A DNA stretch of 64,000 nt. Origin: JAUILA01 sp964563925. GTDB lineage: Bacteria > Bacteroidota > Bacteroidia > Cytophagales > Cyclobacteriaceae. Under the pieces are notes generated by a model, which did no database searches, was not told the origin of the DNA, and saw nothing but the letters and a program-made list of their open reading frames with translations. This document shows positions 50,814 through 59,480 of the stretch, piece by piece. The DNA is taken from the NCBI GenBank assembly GCA_964563925.1, contig CAZLZD010000003.1, positions 68,296 through 132,295 of the forward strand, read 5' to 3'. Position 1 is the stretch's first letter. The number at the start of each line of letters is the position of its first letter. The position numbers were made by a program, and so were the translations under genes.

Positions 50814-52265
50814 GTGCGTCATAATAAAACGGTAGGTAATAAAATCCTGACCCTTGTAGTTGTTTTGCTGCTCAGCGGACAGGCATGGTCTCAGAAGCGG
50901 ACGATGGTTTACACCCCGGATTCTTCCACTTATGCCATCGGCGACATCATCGACGGGAAAAAAGAGGGTCGCTGGCAGTTTTTCAACCGGAACGATGAGA
51001 AGGTCGAGGAAGGGGTTTTCCGGAATAACATGCGCCAGGGAGTCTGGGTAGGATATACCGACGGGCGAAAGGCGATGGAGGCCACGTTTAAGGATAATGT
51101 GGCCATTTACTACAGGGAATTCTATCCCAGTGGAAGGCCAAAACTGGAAGGTAATTTCGCGGATAATAAGAAAACGGGTAAATGGACCATCTATGAGCCT
51201 GTGTCAGGACGCCCGAAGGAAGTGATTACCTATGAGAATGACCTGAAGCAGGGACCCTATGTCCTCTATTCGGCAGATGGTACGGTGGAGATTGAGACAG
51301 GGTACGACCAGGATTCACTGCATGGAGAATTCACCAAATACTTCTATTCAGGACTCGTGGAGGAGAAAGGAACCTATGATCACGGTAAAAAGACAGGGAA
51401 GTGGATCGAATATGATGAATACGGCCAGAAACTGGCCGAGAAGAATTATAACCAGGAAGGGAAGCCTGAAGGTGTCTGGACAGAATATTATCCGGGCGAT
51501 CAGATAATGAGCCGGAAGATTTTTGAGGATGGGACCGAGACGGGAGTATGGACAAGTTATTACCCCAACGGTCAGCTTGCAGAGTGGAGTGTATATAAGG
51601 ACGGATGGCAAGACAGCACGTATCTGCAGTATTTTGAGAATGGGAAGCCTGCCGTTCGCGGGCAGTTTGAGAACGGACTTCGAACAGGCATTTGGCAGTT
51701 TTATAACGACCTGGGGATCCTTGTGGAGGAAGGGTCGTATAAAAATGGCGAACAGGACGGCCGCTGGTTTACGTACTACGATAATGGCAAGCTTCGGATG
51801 ATCGGGGCTTTTGATAACGGTCTGGAAGATGGTTTATGGGGGATTTTTCATCCTAACGGGCAACTGATGCAGGAAGAAAGCTGGCGGGACGGAAAATTAT
51901 GGAATATAAGTCCTTACGTAACGGCCTCAGGAGATACCCTGGATGCCGGGACCCTGGAAAAGGGCGAGGGGACCAAGCTTAATTATTATTTATCCGGGAA
52001 AAAGGAGATATATTGCGAGTTCAGTAATGGGGTGCCGGATGGTAAATGGACCTATTATTACGAGGACGGCACCATTGCGGAGAGCGGACAATTTGAAATG
52101 GGTGCCAAGGAAGGGCCCTGGGTTTATTTTCATGAGACCGGGAGAAAGGAATCGGAAGGGTCTTATGAGGATGGCGAAAAGGTAGGTACCTGGATATATT
52201 ACAATCCCCGGGGTGACGTTCGGGAGCGTATTGACCATACAGCACAATCCGGAAATACAGAATGA
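50814..52265 (+). CDS. Exported YwqK/MORN-repeat protein
   Basis: A protein of about 483 residues built almost entirely from repeats of about 22-24 residues with the pattern G-x-W-x-x-Y-x-x-x-G-x-x-x-x-x-x-x-Y-x-x-G (for example KTGKWTIYEP, ETGVWTSYYPNGQLAE, EDGLWGIFHPNGQLM). This is the YwqK variant of MORN repeats, sometimes called a toxin-antitoxin antitoxin, although nothing here supports that. The GTG at 50814 is chosen because it places a signal peptide (ILTLVVVLLLSGQAWSQ) near the start. The ATG at 50688 would add 42 residues overlapping the opposite small gene. Function unknown. Confidence 0.82.
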   Translation: MRHNKTVGNKILTLVVVLLLSGQAWSQKRTMVYTPDSSTYAIGDIIDGKKEGRWQFFNRNDEKVEEGVFRNNMRQGVWVGYTDGRKAMEATFKDNVAIYYREFYPSGRPKLEGNFADNKKTGKWTIYEPVSGRPKEVITYENDLKQGPYVLYSADGTVEIETGYDQDSLHGEFTKYFYSGLVEEKGTYDHGKKTGKWIEYDEYGQKLAEKNYNQEGKPEGVWTEYYPGDQIMSRKIFEDGTETGVWTSYYPNGQLAEWSVYKDGWQDSTYLQYFENGKPAVRGQFENGLRTGIWQFYNDLGILVEEGSYKNGEQDGRWFTYYDNGKLRMIGAFDNGLEDGLWGIFHPNGQLMQEESWRDGKLWNISPYVTASGDTLDAGTLEKGEGTKLNYYLSGKKEIYCEFSNGVPDGKWTYYYEDGTIAESGQFEMGAKEGPWVYFHETGRKESEGSYEDGEKVGTWIYYNPRGDVRERIDHTAQSGNTE

Positions 52266-52816
52266 GAAAATTAATTACCGTTGTTGGCATCCTGATTGCC
52301 ATCATTGCGATTGCCTACGTGGGGATACGCATTTATACGAAATCATTTAGTCCGCAGGAAGTGGCTGTATACGATCAGCATGGCGTTTCACTTCGGGTAA
52401 ATTACAGCCGTCCGTTCATGCAGGATCGCGAAATTTTCGGAAACCTGGTGCCTTACGGGGATGTATGGCGGACAGGAGCCAATGAGGCGACGACGTTTAT
52501 CAGCAATGCCCCGTTGCAGGTTAACGGACAGACCTTGCCGGCCGGAGAATATTCTCTTTTTACCCGCCCGGGTGAAGAGGAATGGGAGGTCATATTCAAT
52601 TCTGAAACCGGTCAGTGGGGGATATCCATCTTTGACGGCAAGCCAAACCGTGATCCGGAGAAGGATGTCCTTACAATTTCGGTCCCGTCCATCACCACCA
52701 CGGATAAATTTGATCAGTTTACCATCACTTTTGATGACATGAGCGAGGAAATAGACCTGATCATGATGTGGGAGAATACCATGGTGGTTGTCCCGTTCAC
52801 GCTCATGCCTGATTAG
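52262..52816 (+). CDS. DUF2911 family exported protein
   Basis: A 184-residue protein with an N-terminal membrane or signal segment (LITVVGILIAIIAIAYVGI). It then shows the DUF2911 features VNYSRPFMQDREIFGNLVPY, GDVWRTGANEATTF and LPAGEYSLFTRPGEEEWEVI. The family is predicted beta-rich and of unknown function, usually extracytoplasmic. It overlaps the YwqK gene by ATGA, so the two are coupled, and its end overlaps the convergent PD40 gene by 4 bases. Confidence 0.87.
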   Translation: MRKLITVVGILIAIIAIAYVGIRIYTKSFSPQEVAVYDQHGVSLRVNYSRPFMQDREIFGNLVPYGDVWRTGANEATTFISNAPLQVNGQTLPAGEYSLFTRPGEEEWEVIFNSETGQWGISIFDGKPNRDPEKDVLTISVPSITTTDKFDQFTITFDDMSEEIDLIMMWENTMVVVPFTLMPD

Positions 52817-54501
52817 AGGTCTTTAATATAGATTCGCACCTCAGCGGGAATTTCCTCCTCCTCTTCATCAGGCTCCTCCTCTTCCGGCCTGGCCGGAATA
52901 AGAACAGGTTCCCAGTGTATATTCCTGCGATCAATTCCTTTTTCTTCCAATGCCTCAAGAATCGCCTCAGCCTGCTTCGTGGTACGGTCATTATGAAAAG
53001 TATGGGTGATCAGGACGTAACCGGCCGGAAATACAGCTCCAATACTGTCAGAGGCAGTTCCGCGGAAATAGACAGAGTCTCTCGTGAAATGGGAGAGACT
53101 AAGCGTATCATTCTGAAAGGGACTTGCGAGAATGGTATCAGCCGGTGGCGCCCAAAGCGTATCGGTCCGGATTTCAGTAAGATCCGGATCAGACTGCAGT
53201 GAGTCTTCCCGGTATGCGGGCTGAATAACCTCCATTTGCAGGATCATACCCGGGTGTTCACTGGCCAGGCGGGCAAGACGCCTGACCTCGAAATCTGAGG
53301 CGCCGTGAAGGTCTGAGGTATGTGGTACGAAATGAAGGGATGAAGAGACAAGCTCACCAGGCTTAACCGTTTTCAGTTCAATAGTAAGCTGTTCCTTATC
53401 GCGGCGCCCGATTTCGGTGAGTAAGTAGGGTTTGGCAAAGTACATCAGGGAAGGATCGGCGGAAGTGATGGCGAGGTCATAATTACTTCCTTCGGGCAAT
53501 ACAAAACTGAATTCTCCGCCCGGGGCGATATTCTGCTGATACAGCCGCTTTCTTTTGTCCACATCAAATACGACGAACCGGGCATTGTCCAGCGGATTTT
53601 TATCAAACGTAACCTTCCCTTTAATACGCATTACGCGGGCCGGCCTGAACTGTTCCGGCAGAAGGCGTTCCACCAGCTGAAAATCCCTCTCCCCTTTTAC
53701 AGATTCATACAGGTATCTTCCTTTGGCAGGCACGCTGATAAAGGCATCATTGTATTGAGAATTGATGAAATCCATTGGAACCGGATCACTCCAGCCATTT
53801 TCGGTACGCCGCGTAACAAACAGGTCCAGTTCGCCTTTCCCCCCCATCGCATCACTGGAAAAGATCAGGGTCTGGTCGTCGGCAAGAATTCTGGGGGTCT
53901 GTGAGTTGCCCGTATTGATATTGGCAGGCAATTCTTCCGGTTCTGCCCAGCCACGCACTGTTTTCCGGGAGACCATGAGCTTGCACCCGGTTGCCCCGCC
54001 GTATTCACTCATCGATTCACACCGCATAAAATAAAGGTAATCCCCGTCAGGCGACAGGGAAGGGCTCCCATCGTGGGCAGTACTGTTGACAGGTTTCCCA
54101 AAATTTCTTGGTGCACTCCAGTCATTGCCTGAGCGCTCGCTGTACCAGAGGTCAAAACCGCCAATACCAGATTTCCTCGAGGTAAACAGGAGCAGGTCTC
54201 CTTCAAAGCTGAGACTGTAACCACCCCGGAAATTTAGCGTAGGACGGTTTATCAAACGGTTTACTTCTTTGCCATCGGCCCATTCTGCCACCCCTTTTCG
54301 TGTGGTCCAGTACATTGAATGATGGCCGTCGTCGGTGTAGTCCGAAAGGTAAACCAGCGTCTCCCCGTCTCCGCTGATATAGGGGGCGTACAGGTTCAGG
54401 GATGGCCGGTTGATGTTCATGGGCAGGGGCCTGACACTGGCCTGGCCAAACACCATGGCACACGTGGCTGAAAGGAGCGTAAAAATCAGGATGCGTCTCA
54501 T
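52813..54501 (-). CDS. Exported PD40 beta-propeller protein with OmpA-like C-terminus
   Basis: A 562-residue protein with signal peptide (RILIFTLLSATCAMVFGQ). Residues about 30-270 form WD40-like PD40 blades (YAPYISGDGETLVYLSD, GSPSLSPDGDYLYFM, PRILADDQTLIFSSD). A carboxypeptidase-regulatory-like beta module follows (about 290-370). The C-terminal part looks like an OmpA peptidoglycan-binding fold (SLHFVPHTSDLHGASDFEVR, then KQAEAILEALEEKGID), but with about 65 extra residues between the halves and an acidic tail. Anchoring to the cell wall is plausible but unproven. Confidence 0.8.
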   Translation of the reverse strand: MRRILIFTLLSATCAMVFGQASVRPLPMNINRPSLNLYAPYISGDGETLVYLSDYTDDGHHSMYWTTRKGVAEWADGKEVNRLINRPTLNFRGGYSLSFEGDLLLFTSRKSGIGGFDLWYSERSGNDWSAPRNFGKPVNSTAHDGSPSLSPDGDYLYFMRCESMSEYGGATGCKLMVSRKTVRGWAEPEELPANINTGNSQTPRILADDQTLIFSSDAMGGKGELDLFVTRRTENGWSDPVPMDFINSQYNDAFISVPAKGRYLYESVKGERDFQLVERLLPEQFRPARVMRIKGKVTFDKNPLDNARFVVFDVDKRKRLYQQNIAPGGEFSFVLPEGSNYDLAITSADPSLMYFAKPYLLTEIGRRDKEQLTIELKTVKPGELVSSSLHFVPHTSDLHGASDFEVRRLARLASEHPGMILQMEVIQPAYREDSLQSDPDLTEIRTDTLWAPPADTILASPFQNDTLSLSHFTRDSVYFRGTASDSIGAVFPAGYVLITHTFHNDRTTKQAEAILEALEEKGIDRRNIHWEPVLIPARPEEEEPDEEEEEIPAEVRIYIKDL

Positions 54502-54670
54502 AATTCAGGTGATCTAAAAACTTCAATATACATATAACGGGCCAAAAACATCCCTGCGTGCCCTGTGGATGTAGGTTTTACAGACAGATTGCCCTTATTT
54601 GAGTTAAAAAATAATATCAGACGCTGATTGGCAGGGCAGTACGCGGGTGTACACAGGGGATAACCGGGAG

Positions 54671-54701
54671 TTGGGGGGCGGGTCCAAAAGCCCTATCTTT
54701 G
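54671..54701 (+). promoter_or_regulatory. Promoter of the esterase gene (TTG-N20-TATCTTTG), leaderless
   Basis: TTG at 54671-54673, 20 bases, then TATCTTTG at 54694-54701. The ATG follows after only 4 bases, so the transcript should start at the start codon. Confidence 0.65.
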
Positions 54702-54705
54702 CCCT

Positions 54706-55470
54706 ATGGAGCTTAATTACAAGACATTCGGCGAGGGTAAACCGCTCGTTATTCTTCACGGACTTTTCGGGTCGCTTGACAATTGGCTGACCCTCGGCAA
54801 GGAATTCAGCGAATTCAGGAAGGTATACCTGGTCGACCAGCGAAATCACGGCCAGTCGCCGCATTCCGACGAGTTTTCCTACGAGGCCATGGCCAGGGAC
54901 CTGAAGGAGTTCCTGGAGCAGCATGAGATCAGCGAACCCGCGATTCTCGGGCATTCGATGGGAGGTAAGACCGCGATGACCTATGCCGTGACCTACCCCG
55001 GAGACTGGGAAAGGCTCATCGTGGTGGATATTGCTCCTAAAACGTATCGCGTCCACCACCAGGAGATCATTGATGCCCTGAATAAACTGGATGTTTCCTC
55101 CCTGGAAACACGGGGTGAGGCAGAAGAGGCGCTCTCCGGGGAAATTAAGGACGAGGGTGAGCGTTTGTTCCTTCTGAAAAACCTGAAACGGAACCGGGAA
55201 GGAGGCTTTAGCTGGAAAATGAACCTTGACGCCATAGAGAAAAACATCGAAGAGATTGGCCAGGGCCTGGAAACGCGGCAGGCGACGGAAAAGCCGGTGT
55301 TGTTCATACGCGGAGAAAAATCACGCTATATAAAAGATGAGGATTTCATCCTGATAAACCAGCATTTCCCGAATGCACGCATTGAGACTGTCAGTGGCGC
55401 CGGCCACTGGGTTCACGCGGAAAAACCGGAGGAACTATTCGGACTGGTAAAGGATTTTCTCCGGGATTAA
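54706..55470 (+). CDS. Alpha/beta hydrolase (YbfF-type esterase)
   Basis: A 254-residue cytosolic hydrolase. It shows the oxyanion-hole motif HGLFGSLDNWLTLGKEF, DQRNHGQSPHS, nucleophile elbow ILGHSMGGKTAM (Ser at about residue 85) and catalytic His in GAGHWVHAEKP. These fit the YbfF esterase subgroup, which cleaves short acyl esters and acyl-CoA-like thioesters. The start codon lies 4 bases after a -7 box, so it is probably leaderless. It converges with the DUF2905 gene by a 4-base overlap. Confidence 0.92.
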   Translation: MELNYKTFGEGKPLVILHGLFGSLDNWLTLGKEFSEFRKVYLVDQRNHGQSPHSDEFSYEAMARDLKEFLEQHEISEPAILGHSMGGKTAMTYAVTYPGDWERLIVVDIAPKTYRVHHQEIIDALNKLDVSSLETRGEAEEALSGEIKDEGERLFLLKNLKRNREGGFSWKMNLDAIEKNIEEIGQGLETRQATEKPVLFIRGEKSRYIKDEDFILINQHFPNARIETVSGAGHWVHAEKPEELFGLVKDFLRD

Positions 55471-55679
55471 CCCCTGAACAGGCGGATCAGGTAAATAATC
55501 AGGGTCACCAGGAGACTAATCAGGAGGCTGGTCGCCAGGGGGATGTAGATTTGGGTATTGCCGGATTTGATGTGAATGTCTCCCGGAAGGCGTCCGAGCC
55601 AGGGGATTTTTACCTGGTAATGGATAATCAGTCCCGCGATTATGAGAATGACTCCCAGTAAGATCAACCATTTTCCCAT
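55467..55679 (-). CDS. DUF2905 family small membrane protein
   Basis: A 70-residue protein with two hydrophobic helices (WLILLGVILIIAGLIIHYQ and PLATSLLISLLVTLIIYLI) flanking the family core PWLGRLPGDIHI. DUF2905 proteins are widespread and of unknown role. The start lies 4 bases after a TAACTTCG box and suggests a leaderless transcript. Confidence 0.88.
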   Translation of the reverse strand: MGKWLILLGVILIIAGLIIHYQVKIPWLGRLPGDIHIKSGNTQIYIPLATSLLISLLVTLIIYLIRLFRG

Positions 55680-55683
55680 ACAA

Positions 55684-55691
55684 CGAAGTTA
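55684..55691 (-). promoter_or_regulatory. Promoter -7 box (TAACTTCG) of DUF2905, leaderless
   Basis: Minus-strand TAACTTCG, one base from TAnnTTTG, ends 4 bases before the ATG at 55679. Confidence 0.5.
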
Positions 55692-55695
55692 CAGG

Positions 55696-55751
55696 AAAAA
55701 GAGAAAAAATTAGCCCCGGAACAGACTTGCTTCCGCTCGTCGCTCCGGGGC
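55696..55751 (-). terminator. Terminator of the secreted protein gene
   Basis: GCCCCGGA (55713-55720) pairs with TCCGGGGC (55744-55751). On the minus strand it is followed by TAATTTTTTCTCTTTTTCC. It ends the transcript of the gene at 55758-56345. Confidence 0.8.
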
Positions 55752-55757
55752 GTGGAT

Positions 55758-56345
55758 TTACTTGATTACAAGTTTCTTCTGATAGAGCTTGTCACCGACC
55801 TGTACGGTCATGGAATATAATCCGGGTGACAATTGAGCCAGGTTGAACCGCTGTTCTATTTTCACATCGGGTTCCTGGGCATGACGCATCAGCAACTGCC
55901 CGCCAGCATCGCGAAAAGTCACGATCACAGGCTGGTTGGCAATATTCAGCAACTGGAGGTCGGCTTGCTTTCCCTTCTGGCTGATCACAGGTTTAAAATA
56001 CGTACCGGCATCCCCGATCAGGGTGAGTTTACTTTTTCTGACCTGGAAATCTATGACCTGTATCGTATTTTCTCCTTCCACTTCAAAGCGATAGGATCCC
56101 TCCGGAAGAGGGGCCATATCAAATACCATGGAGTATTGAGGAGTTTCTCCTGTTTTCTCGCTGAAAAGAAGATAACCATTGGCATCCAGAATGCGGATTA
56201 CCGCCGATGCTTCATGCGTAAAAAGCTCCATCAGCAGCTTATTATCTCCCTTGGAGACAATATTCACTTCAGGCTCCCTCGCAAACAGCGAAGTGGCACA
56301 GAAAGTGAATGCCGCTAGTAAGAATACATAAAAACGATTTTTCAT
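55758..56345 (-). CDS. Secreted protein with a C-terminal sorting-domain-like region
   Basis: A 195-residue exported protein with signal peptide (FLLAAFTFCATSLFA). The middle is beta-rich with no recognised enzyme motif. The last 45 or so residues (FNLAQLSPGLYSMTVQVG, then KLYQKKLVIK) resemble the type IX secretion C-terminal signal, which in Bacteroidota directs proteins to the surface. The body is too short for a typical T9SS cargo, so it may itself be a small secreted adaptor. It is divergent from an AraC regulator and shares the operator region with it. Confidence 0.68.
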   Translation of the reverse strand: MKNRFYVFLLAAFTFCATSLFAREPEVNIVSKGDNKLLMELFTHEASAVIRILDANGYLLFSEKTGETPQYSMVFDMAPLPEGSYRFEVEGENTIQVIDFQVRKSKLTLIGDAGTYFKPVISQKGKQADLQLLNIANQPVIVTFRDAGGQLLMRHAQEPDVKIEQRFNLAQLSPGLYSMTVQVGDKLYQKKLVIK

Positions 56346-56376
56346 AATTGAAAATGTTTAATTGAAAAATATAGGA

Positions 56377-56407
56377 CAAAGCTAGCGGTGAGGCGGGTGG
56401 TCATCAA
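56377..56407 (-). promoter_or_regulatory. Promoter of the secreted protein gene (TTG-N20-TAGCTTTG)
   Basis: On the minus strand, TTG (56405-56407), 20 bases, then a perfect TAGCTTTG (56377-56384), 31 bases before the ATG. This is one of the cleanest promoters in the window. Confidence 0.7.
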
Positions 56408-56423
56408 CTACCATTTTCACAAG

Positions 56424-56487
56424 TATATATGGTAAATTATCGCCAATCTGGAGTTAACAAAAAGATAACGTTAAAATACCATATATA
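56424..56487. promoter_or_regulatory. Inverted repeat, candidate operator for the AraC regulator
   Basis: TATATATGGTA (56424-56434) and its exact complement TACCATATATA (56477-56487) lie 42 bases apart between two divergent genes. They sit upstream of both promoters (56377-56407 leftward, 56493-56500 rightward). Confidence 0.5.
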
Positions 56488-56492
56488 ATGGT

Positions 56493-56500
56493 TAATTTTG
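56493..56500 (+). promoter_or_regulatory. Promoter -7 box (TAATTTTG) of the AraC gene
   Basis: Perfect TAnnTTTG match, 59 bases before the ATG at 56560 and 5 bases after the right arm of the inverted repeat. Confidence 0.55.
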
Positions 56501-56559
56501 CTACGCGTAGAGAGTGTTACAACGTGTAATTTCGCTGTTGTGGGAAGTAATGAACAGAG

Positions 56560-57435
56560 ATGAAAATTAATAAACCAAGTTTAGAGAAGATTAACCCGGG
56601 GTTCGGCCAGTCCGTACTGGTACGTCAGTATGCCGACCCCTGCCGGAACAAGCTTCCCCTGTGGCATTTTCACCCGGAACTCGAATTGGTTTATGTGAAT
56701 GGGGGGAGCGGGAAACGCCATATCGGAAACCAGGTCTCGTATTATCAGAACGGCGACCTGATCTTTATCGGTTCCAATCTTCCGCATTTCGGATTTACCG
56801 ACCGCCTCACCGGCAACCGTTCAGAGACGGTGATTCAGATGAAGGCGGATTTCCTGGGTGAGCCATTTCTGGAGGTACCCGAAATGGGGTCCATCCGTAA
56901 GTTGTTTGACCGGTCCCGGGTAGGGATCACGTTCCACGGTGCAGCCAAGCGCCGGATCGGCGCCCAGATTGAGCAGTTGCCGAAGCGCAACTCGTTTGAG
57001 CGAATTCTTGAATTACTTCACATTCTGCACCAGCTGGCCGAAACGAAGGATTACCGGTTGCTTCATGCAGATGGCGTGGGTGTCGAGATCGAGCCGCAGG
57101 ACAGCCGGCGGATGAACATCATCTATGCGTATGTGCGTGAGAATTACAAGGAACAGATACCATTGAGCCTGATTGCAGAGCAGGTGAGTATGACCGAACC
57201 GGCATTTTGCCGGTATTTCAAAAAAATCACCGGCAAGACGTTTACCCAGTTTGTGAATGAATGCCGTATGGTTCAGGCCATAAAACTGCTGTCGGAACAA
57301 TCCATTAGCATCACCCAGGTGTGTTATGAGAGCGGGTTTAACAACTTCTCCCACTTTAACAGCCAGTTCAAAAAATTCACCGGCAAGAACCCTTCGGAAT
57401 ACCGCAATGAATTAAGGCAGCTGGTCAAGGGATAG
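56560..57435 (+). CDS. AraC family transcriptional regulator with cupin sensor
   Basis: A 291-residue regulator. The N-terminal half is a cupin-like sensor (LPLWHFHPELELVYVNGG, GDLIFIGSNLPHFGF). The C-terminal two HTHs (about residues 190-290) include PLSLIAEQVSMTEPAFCRYF and the AraC signature VCYESGFNNFSHFNSQFKK. Sugars or aromatic acids are common ligands of cupin-AraC proteins; the ligand here is unknown. The inverted repeat upstream suggests control of itself and of the divergent secreted protein gene. Confidence 0.92.
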   Translation: MKINKPSLEKINPGFGQSVLVRQYADPCRNKLPLWHFHPELELVYVNGGSGKRHIGNQVSYYQNGDLIFIGSNLPHFGFTDRLTGNRSETVIQMKADFLGEPFLEVPEMGSIRKLFDRSRVGITFHGAAKRRIGAQIEQLPKRNSFERILELLHILHQLAETKDYRLLHADGVGVEIEPQDSRRMNIIYAYVRENYKEQIPLSLIAEQVSMTEPAFCRYFKKITGKTFTQFVNECRMVQAIKLLSEQSISITQVCYESGFNNFSHFNSQFKKFTGKNPSEYRNELRQLVKG

Positions 57436-57443
57436 AATTTCCC

Positions 57444-57451
57444 TACCTTTG
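57444..57451 (+). promoter_or_regulatory. Promoter -7 box (TACCTTTG), leaderless
   Basis: Perfect TAnnTTTG match, ending 4 bases before the ATG at 57456. Confidence 0.5.
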
Positions 57452-57455
57452 TACC

Positions 57456-58175
57456 ATGCCCGCGAAAGGAAAATTATATCTTTTGCCCACAGTCCTTTCA
57501 GACGGGGCGTATGCCACCATCCCATCCGGCGTACGGGAGGCCATACCTCAATTGACCTATTTTCTGGTTGAAAATATTCGGACGGCCCGCAGGTACATCA
57601 GCGGGCTGGATCTTGGGGTTGATATTTCCACGCTCCGGTTTGAGGTCGTGGATAAAAACACGGACCAGGCGACAATTGAGCGGCTCATGCAGCCGTTGCT
57701 GGACGGAATCTCCATAGGGGTCCTGTCGGAGTCGGGTTGTCCGGGCATTGCGGACCCGGGTGCACGCATCGCTGCCCGTGCCCACCAGTGGGAGATAGAA
57801 GTCATTCCATTTACCGGTCCGTCATCCATCCTGCTATCCCTGATGGCGTCCGGGTTTAACGGCCAGCAGTTTTCCTTCCACGGATACCTTCCCATTGACA
57901 AGAAAGCCCGGGAACGGACCCTGCGGGACCTTGAAGCTGCCAGCCGTAAGGAAGACCGCACACAGATATTTATTGAGACCCCTTATCGGAATGATCAGAT
58001 GCTGGCTTCGGTTCTGGCGGTCTGTGCGCCTTCCACGCGTCTTTGTGTGGCGCGTGATATCACCGGACCGGGGGAATGGATCAGGTCGGCACCGGTCGGT
58101 CAGTGGAAGAAGTGGAAGCCGGAACTTCACAAAGTTCCTGCGGTCTTCCTTATATATGCCGGCAGTGGTTTTTAA
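57456..58175 (+). CDS. Tetrapyrrole-methylase-fold SAM-dependent methyltransferase (RsmI-like)
   Basis: A 239-residue protein of the tetrapyrrole methylase fold. It shows LYLLPTVLSD, GVLSESGCPGIADPGA, IEVIPFTGPSSILLSLMAS and FIETPYRNDQML, the motif set of the RsmI group that 2'-O-methylates 16S rRNA near the decoding site. It is shorter than RsmI (about 280) and lacks its C-terminal domain, like the Bacteroidota subgroup. The start lies 4 bases after a -7 box. It is followed by metK, which makes its cofactor. Confidence 0.85.
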   Translation: MPAKGKLYLLPTVLSDGAYATIPSGVREAIPQLTYFLVENIRTARRYISGLDLGVDISTLRFEVVDKNTDQATIERLMQPLLDGISIGVLSESGCPGIADPGARIAARAHQWEIEVIPFTGPSSILLSLMASGFNGQQFSFHGYLPIDKKARERTLRDLEAASRKEDRTQIFIETPYRNDQMLASVLAVCAPSTRLCVARDITGPGEWIRSAPVGQWKKWKPELHKVPAVFLIYAGSGF

Positions 58176-58191
58176 ATTGATGCATTTGGGC

Positions 58192-58199
58192 TAATTTTG
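58192..58199 (+). promoter_or_regulatory. metK promoter -7 box (TAATTTTG)
   Basis: Perfect TAnnTTTG match, 24 bases before the ATG at 58224. No SAM riboswitch-like structure fits in so short a leader. Confidence 0.55.
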
Positions 58200-58223
58200 G
58201 AGCCGATTAAAAACCCTGATCCT

Positions 58224-59480
58224 ATGTCATACTTTTTTACTTCGGAATCCGTATCCGAAGGACATCCCGATAAAATTGCCGACCAGATCTCTGACGCACT
58301 TATTGATAATTTCCTCGCCTTCGACATAAATTCGAAGGTTGCCTGTGAGACGCTGGTGACAACCGGACTTACCGTCCTGAGCGGTGAAGTCAAGTCGGAG
58401 GCCTATCTCGATGTACAGCAGATTGCGCGTGATGTGATCAACCGCATCGGATATACCCGGGGTGAATTGATGTTTGACGGGAATTCATGCGGGGTCATAT
58501 CGGCCATACATGAGCAATCACCGGATATCAACCAGGGCGTAGACCGGCAGAACCCCGAGGAGCAGGGTGCCGGTGACCAGGGGATGATGTTCGGGTATGC
58601 CACCCGCGAAACCGAAGACTACATGCCGCTGGCCCTGGACCTTTCGCACAAGATCCTCCAGGAGCTGTCAGCCCTCCGGCGTGAGAACAGCGAAATCAGC
58701 TACCTGCGCCCGGATGCGAAGGCCCAGGTGACGATTCAGTACAGTGATGACAATGTGCCAGAGCGTATTGAGGCGGTGGTTGTTTCCACCCAGCACGATG
58801 AATTCGGCACCGAGGAGGAGATGCTGAAGAAGATTTATCAGGATATCACTCAAATCCTCATCCCCCGGGTGAAGGCTCAGCTTAAGCCGGAGATTCAGGC
58901 GCTTTTTAACGACGATATCAAGTATCACATCAACCCTACCGGCAAATTTGTCATTGGCGGTCCTCATGGAGATACCGGACTGACCGGCCGAAAGATCATT
59001 GTGGATACCTACGGAGGCAAGGGCGCCCATGGCGGCGGAGCATTCTCCGGGAAAGACCCTTCCAAAGTAGACCGTTCGGCAGCGTATGCCACGCGTCACA
59101 TTGCCAAAAATATGGTGGCAGCCGGTGTGGCCGATGAAATACTCGTACAGGTCTCCTATGCGATCGGCGTAGTGGAACCCATGGGACTTTATGTACATAC
59201 CTACGGCACGTCGAAGGTGGACCTGACCGACAGCCAGATTGCGGAAAAGGTGAAGGAGTTGTTTGATATGCGTCCCTACGCGATCGAGACGCGGTTAAAA
59301 CTTCGCAACCCTATCTATTTTGAATCTGCGGCATACGGACATATGGGCCGGAAGAATGAGGTCGTCCGTAAAAGCTTCCGTTCCGTAGACGGGACGGTCA
59401 AGGAAATGGAAGTCGAGCTGTTCCCCTGGGAGAAGCTTGATTATGTCGACCGGATCAGGACGGCCTTCAGGCTGGATTAA
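58224..59480 (+). CDS. metK: S-adenosylmethionine synthase
   Basis: A 418-residue enzyme that joins methionine and ATP to form SAM. The start at 58224 yields SYFFTSESVSEGHPDKIADQ, the classical N-terminus; nine upstream codons are excluded. Further motifs are GDQGMMFGYA and GGAFSGKDPSKVDRSAAYA, the ATP/Mg loops. Length is slightly over the usual 385-400 because of a loop of about 25 residues near ELSALRRENSEISYL. It converges with the MscS gene by 4 bases. Confidence 0.97.
   Translation: MSYFFTSESVSEGHPDKIADQISDALIDNFLAFDINSKVACETLVTTGLTVLSGEVKSEAYLDVQQIARDVINRIGYTRGELMFDGNSCGVISAIHEQSPDINQGVDRQNPEEQGAGDQGMMFGYATRETEDYMPLALDLSHKILQELSALRRENSEISYLRPDAKAQVTIQYSDDNVPERIEAVVVSTQHDEFGTEEEMLKKIYQDITQILIPRVKAQLKPEIQALFNDDIKYHINPTGKFVIGGPHGDTGLTGRKIIVDTYGGKGAHGGGAFSGKDPSKVDRSAAYATRHIAKNMVAAGVADEILVQVSYAIGVVEPMGLYVHTYGTSKVDLTDSQIAEKVKELFDMRPYAIETRLKLRNPIYFESAAYGHMGRKNEVVRKSFRSVDGTVKEMEVELFPWEKLDYVDRIRTAFRLD

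Noticed and set aside
58176..58223. SAM riboswitch before metK
   Set aside because: The leader from the -7 box is only about 20 bases, too short for any known SAM riboswitch.
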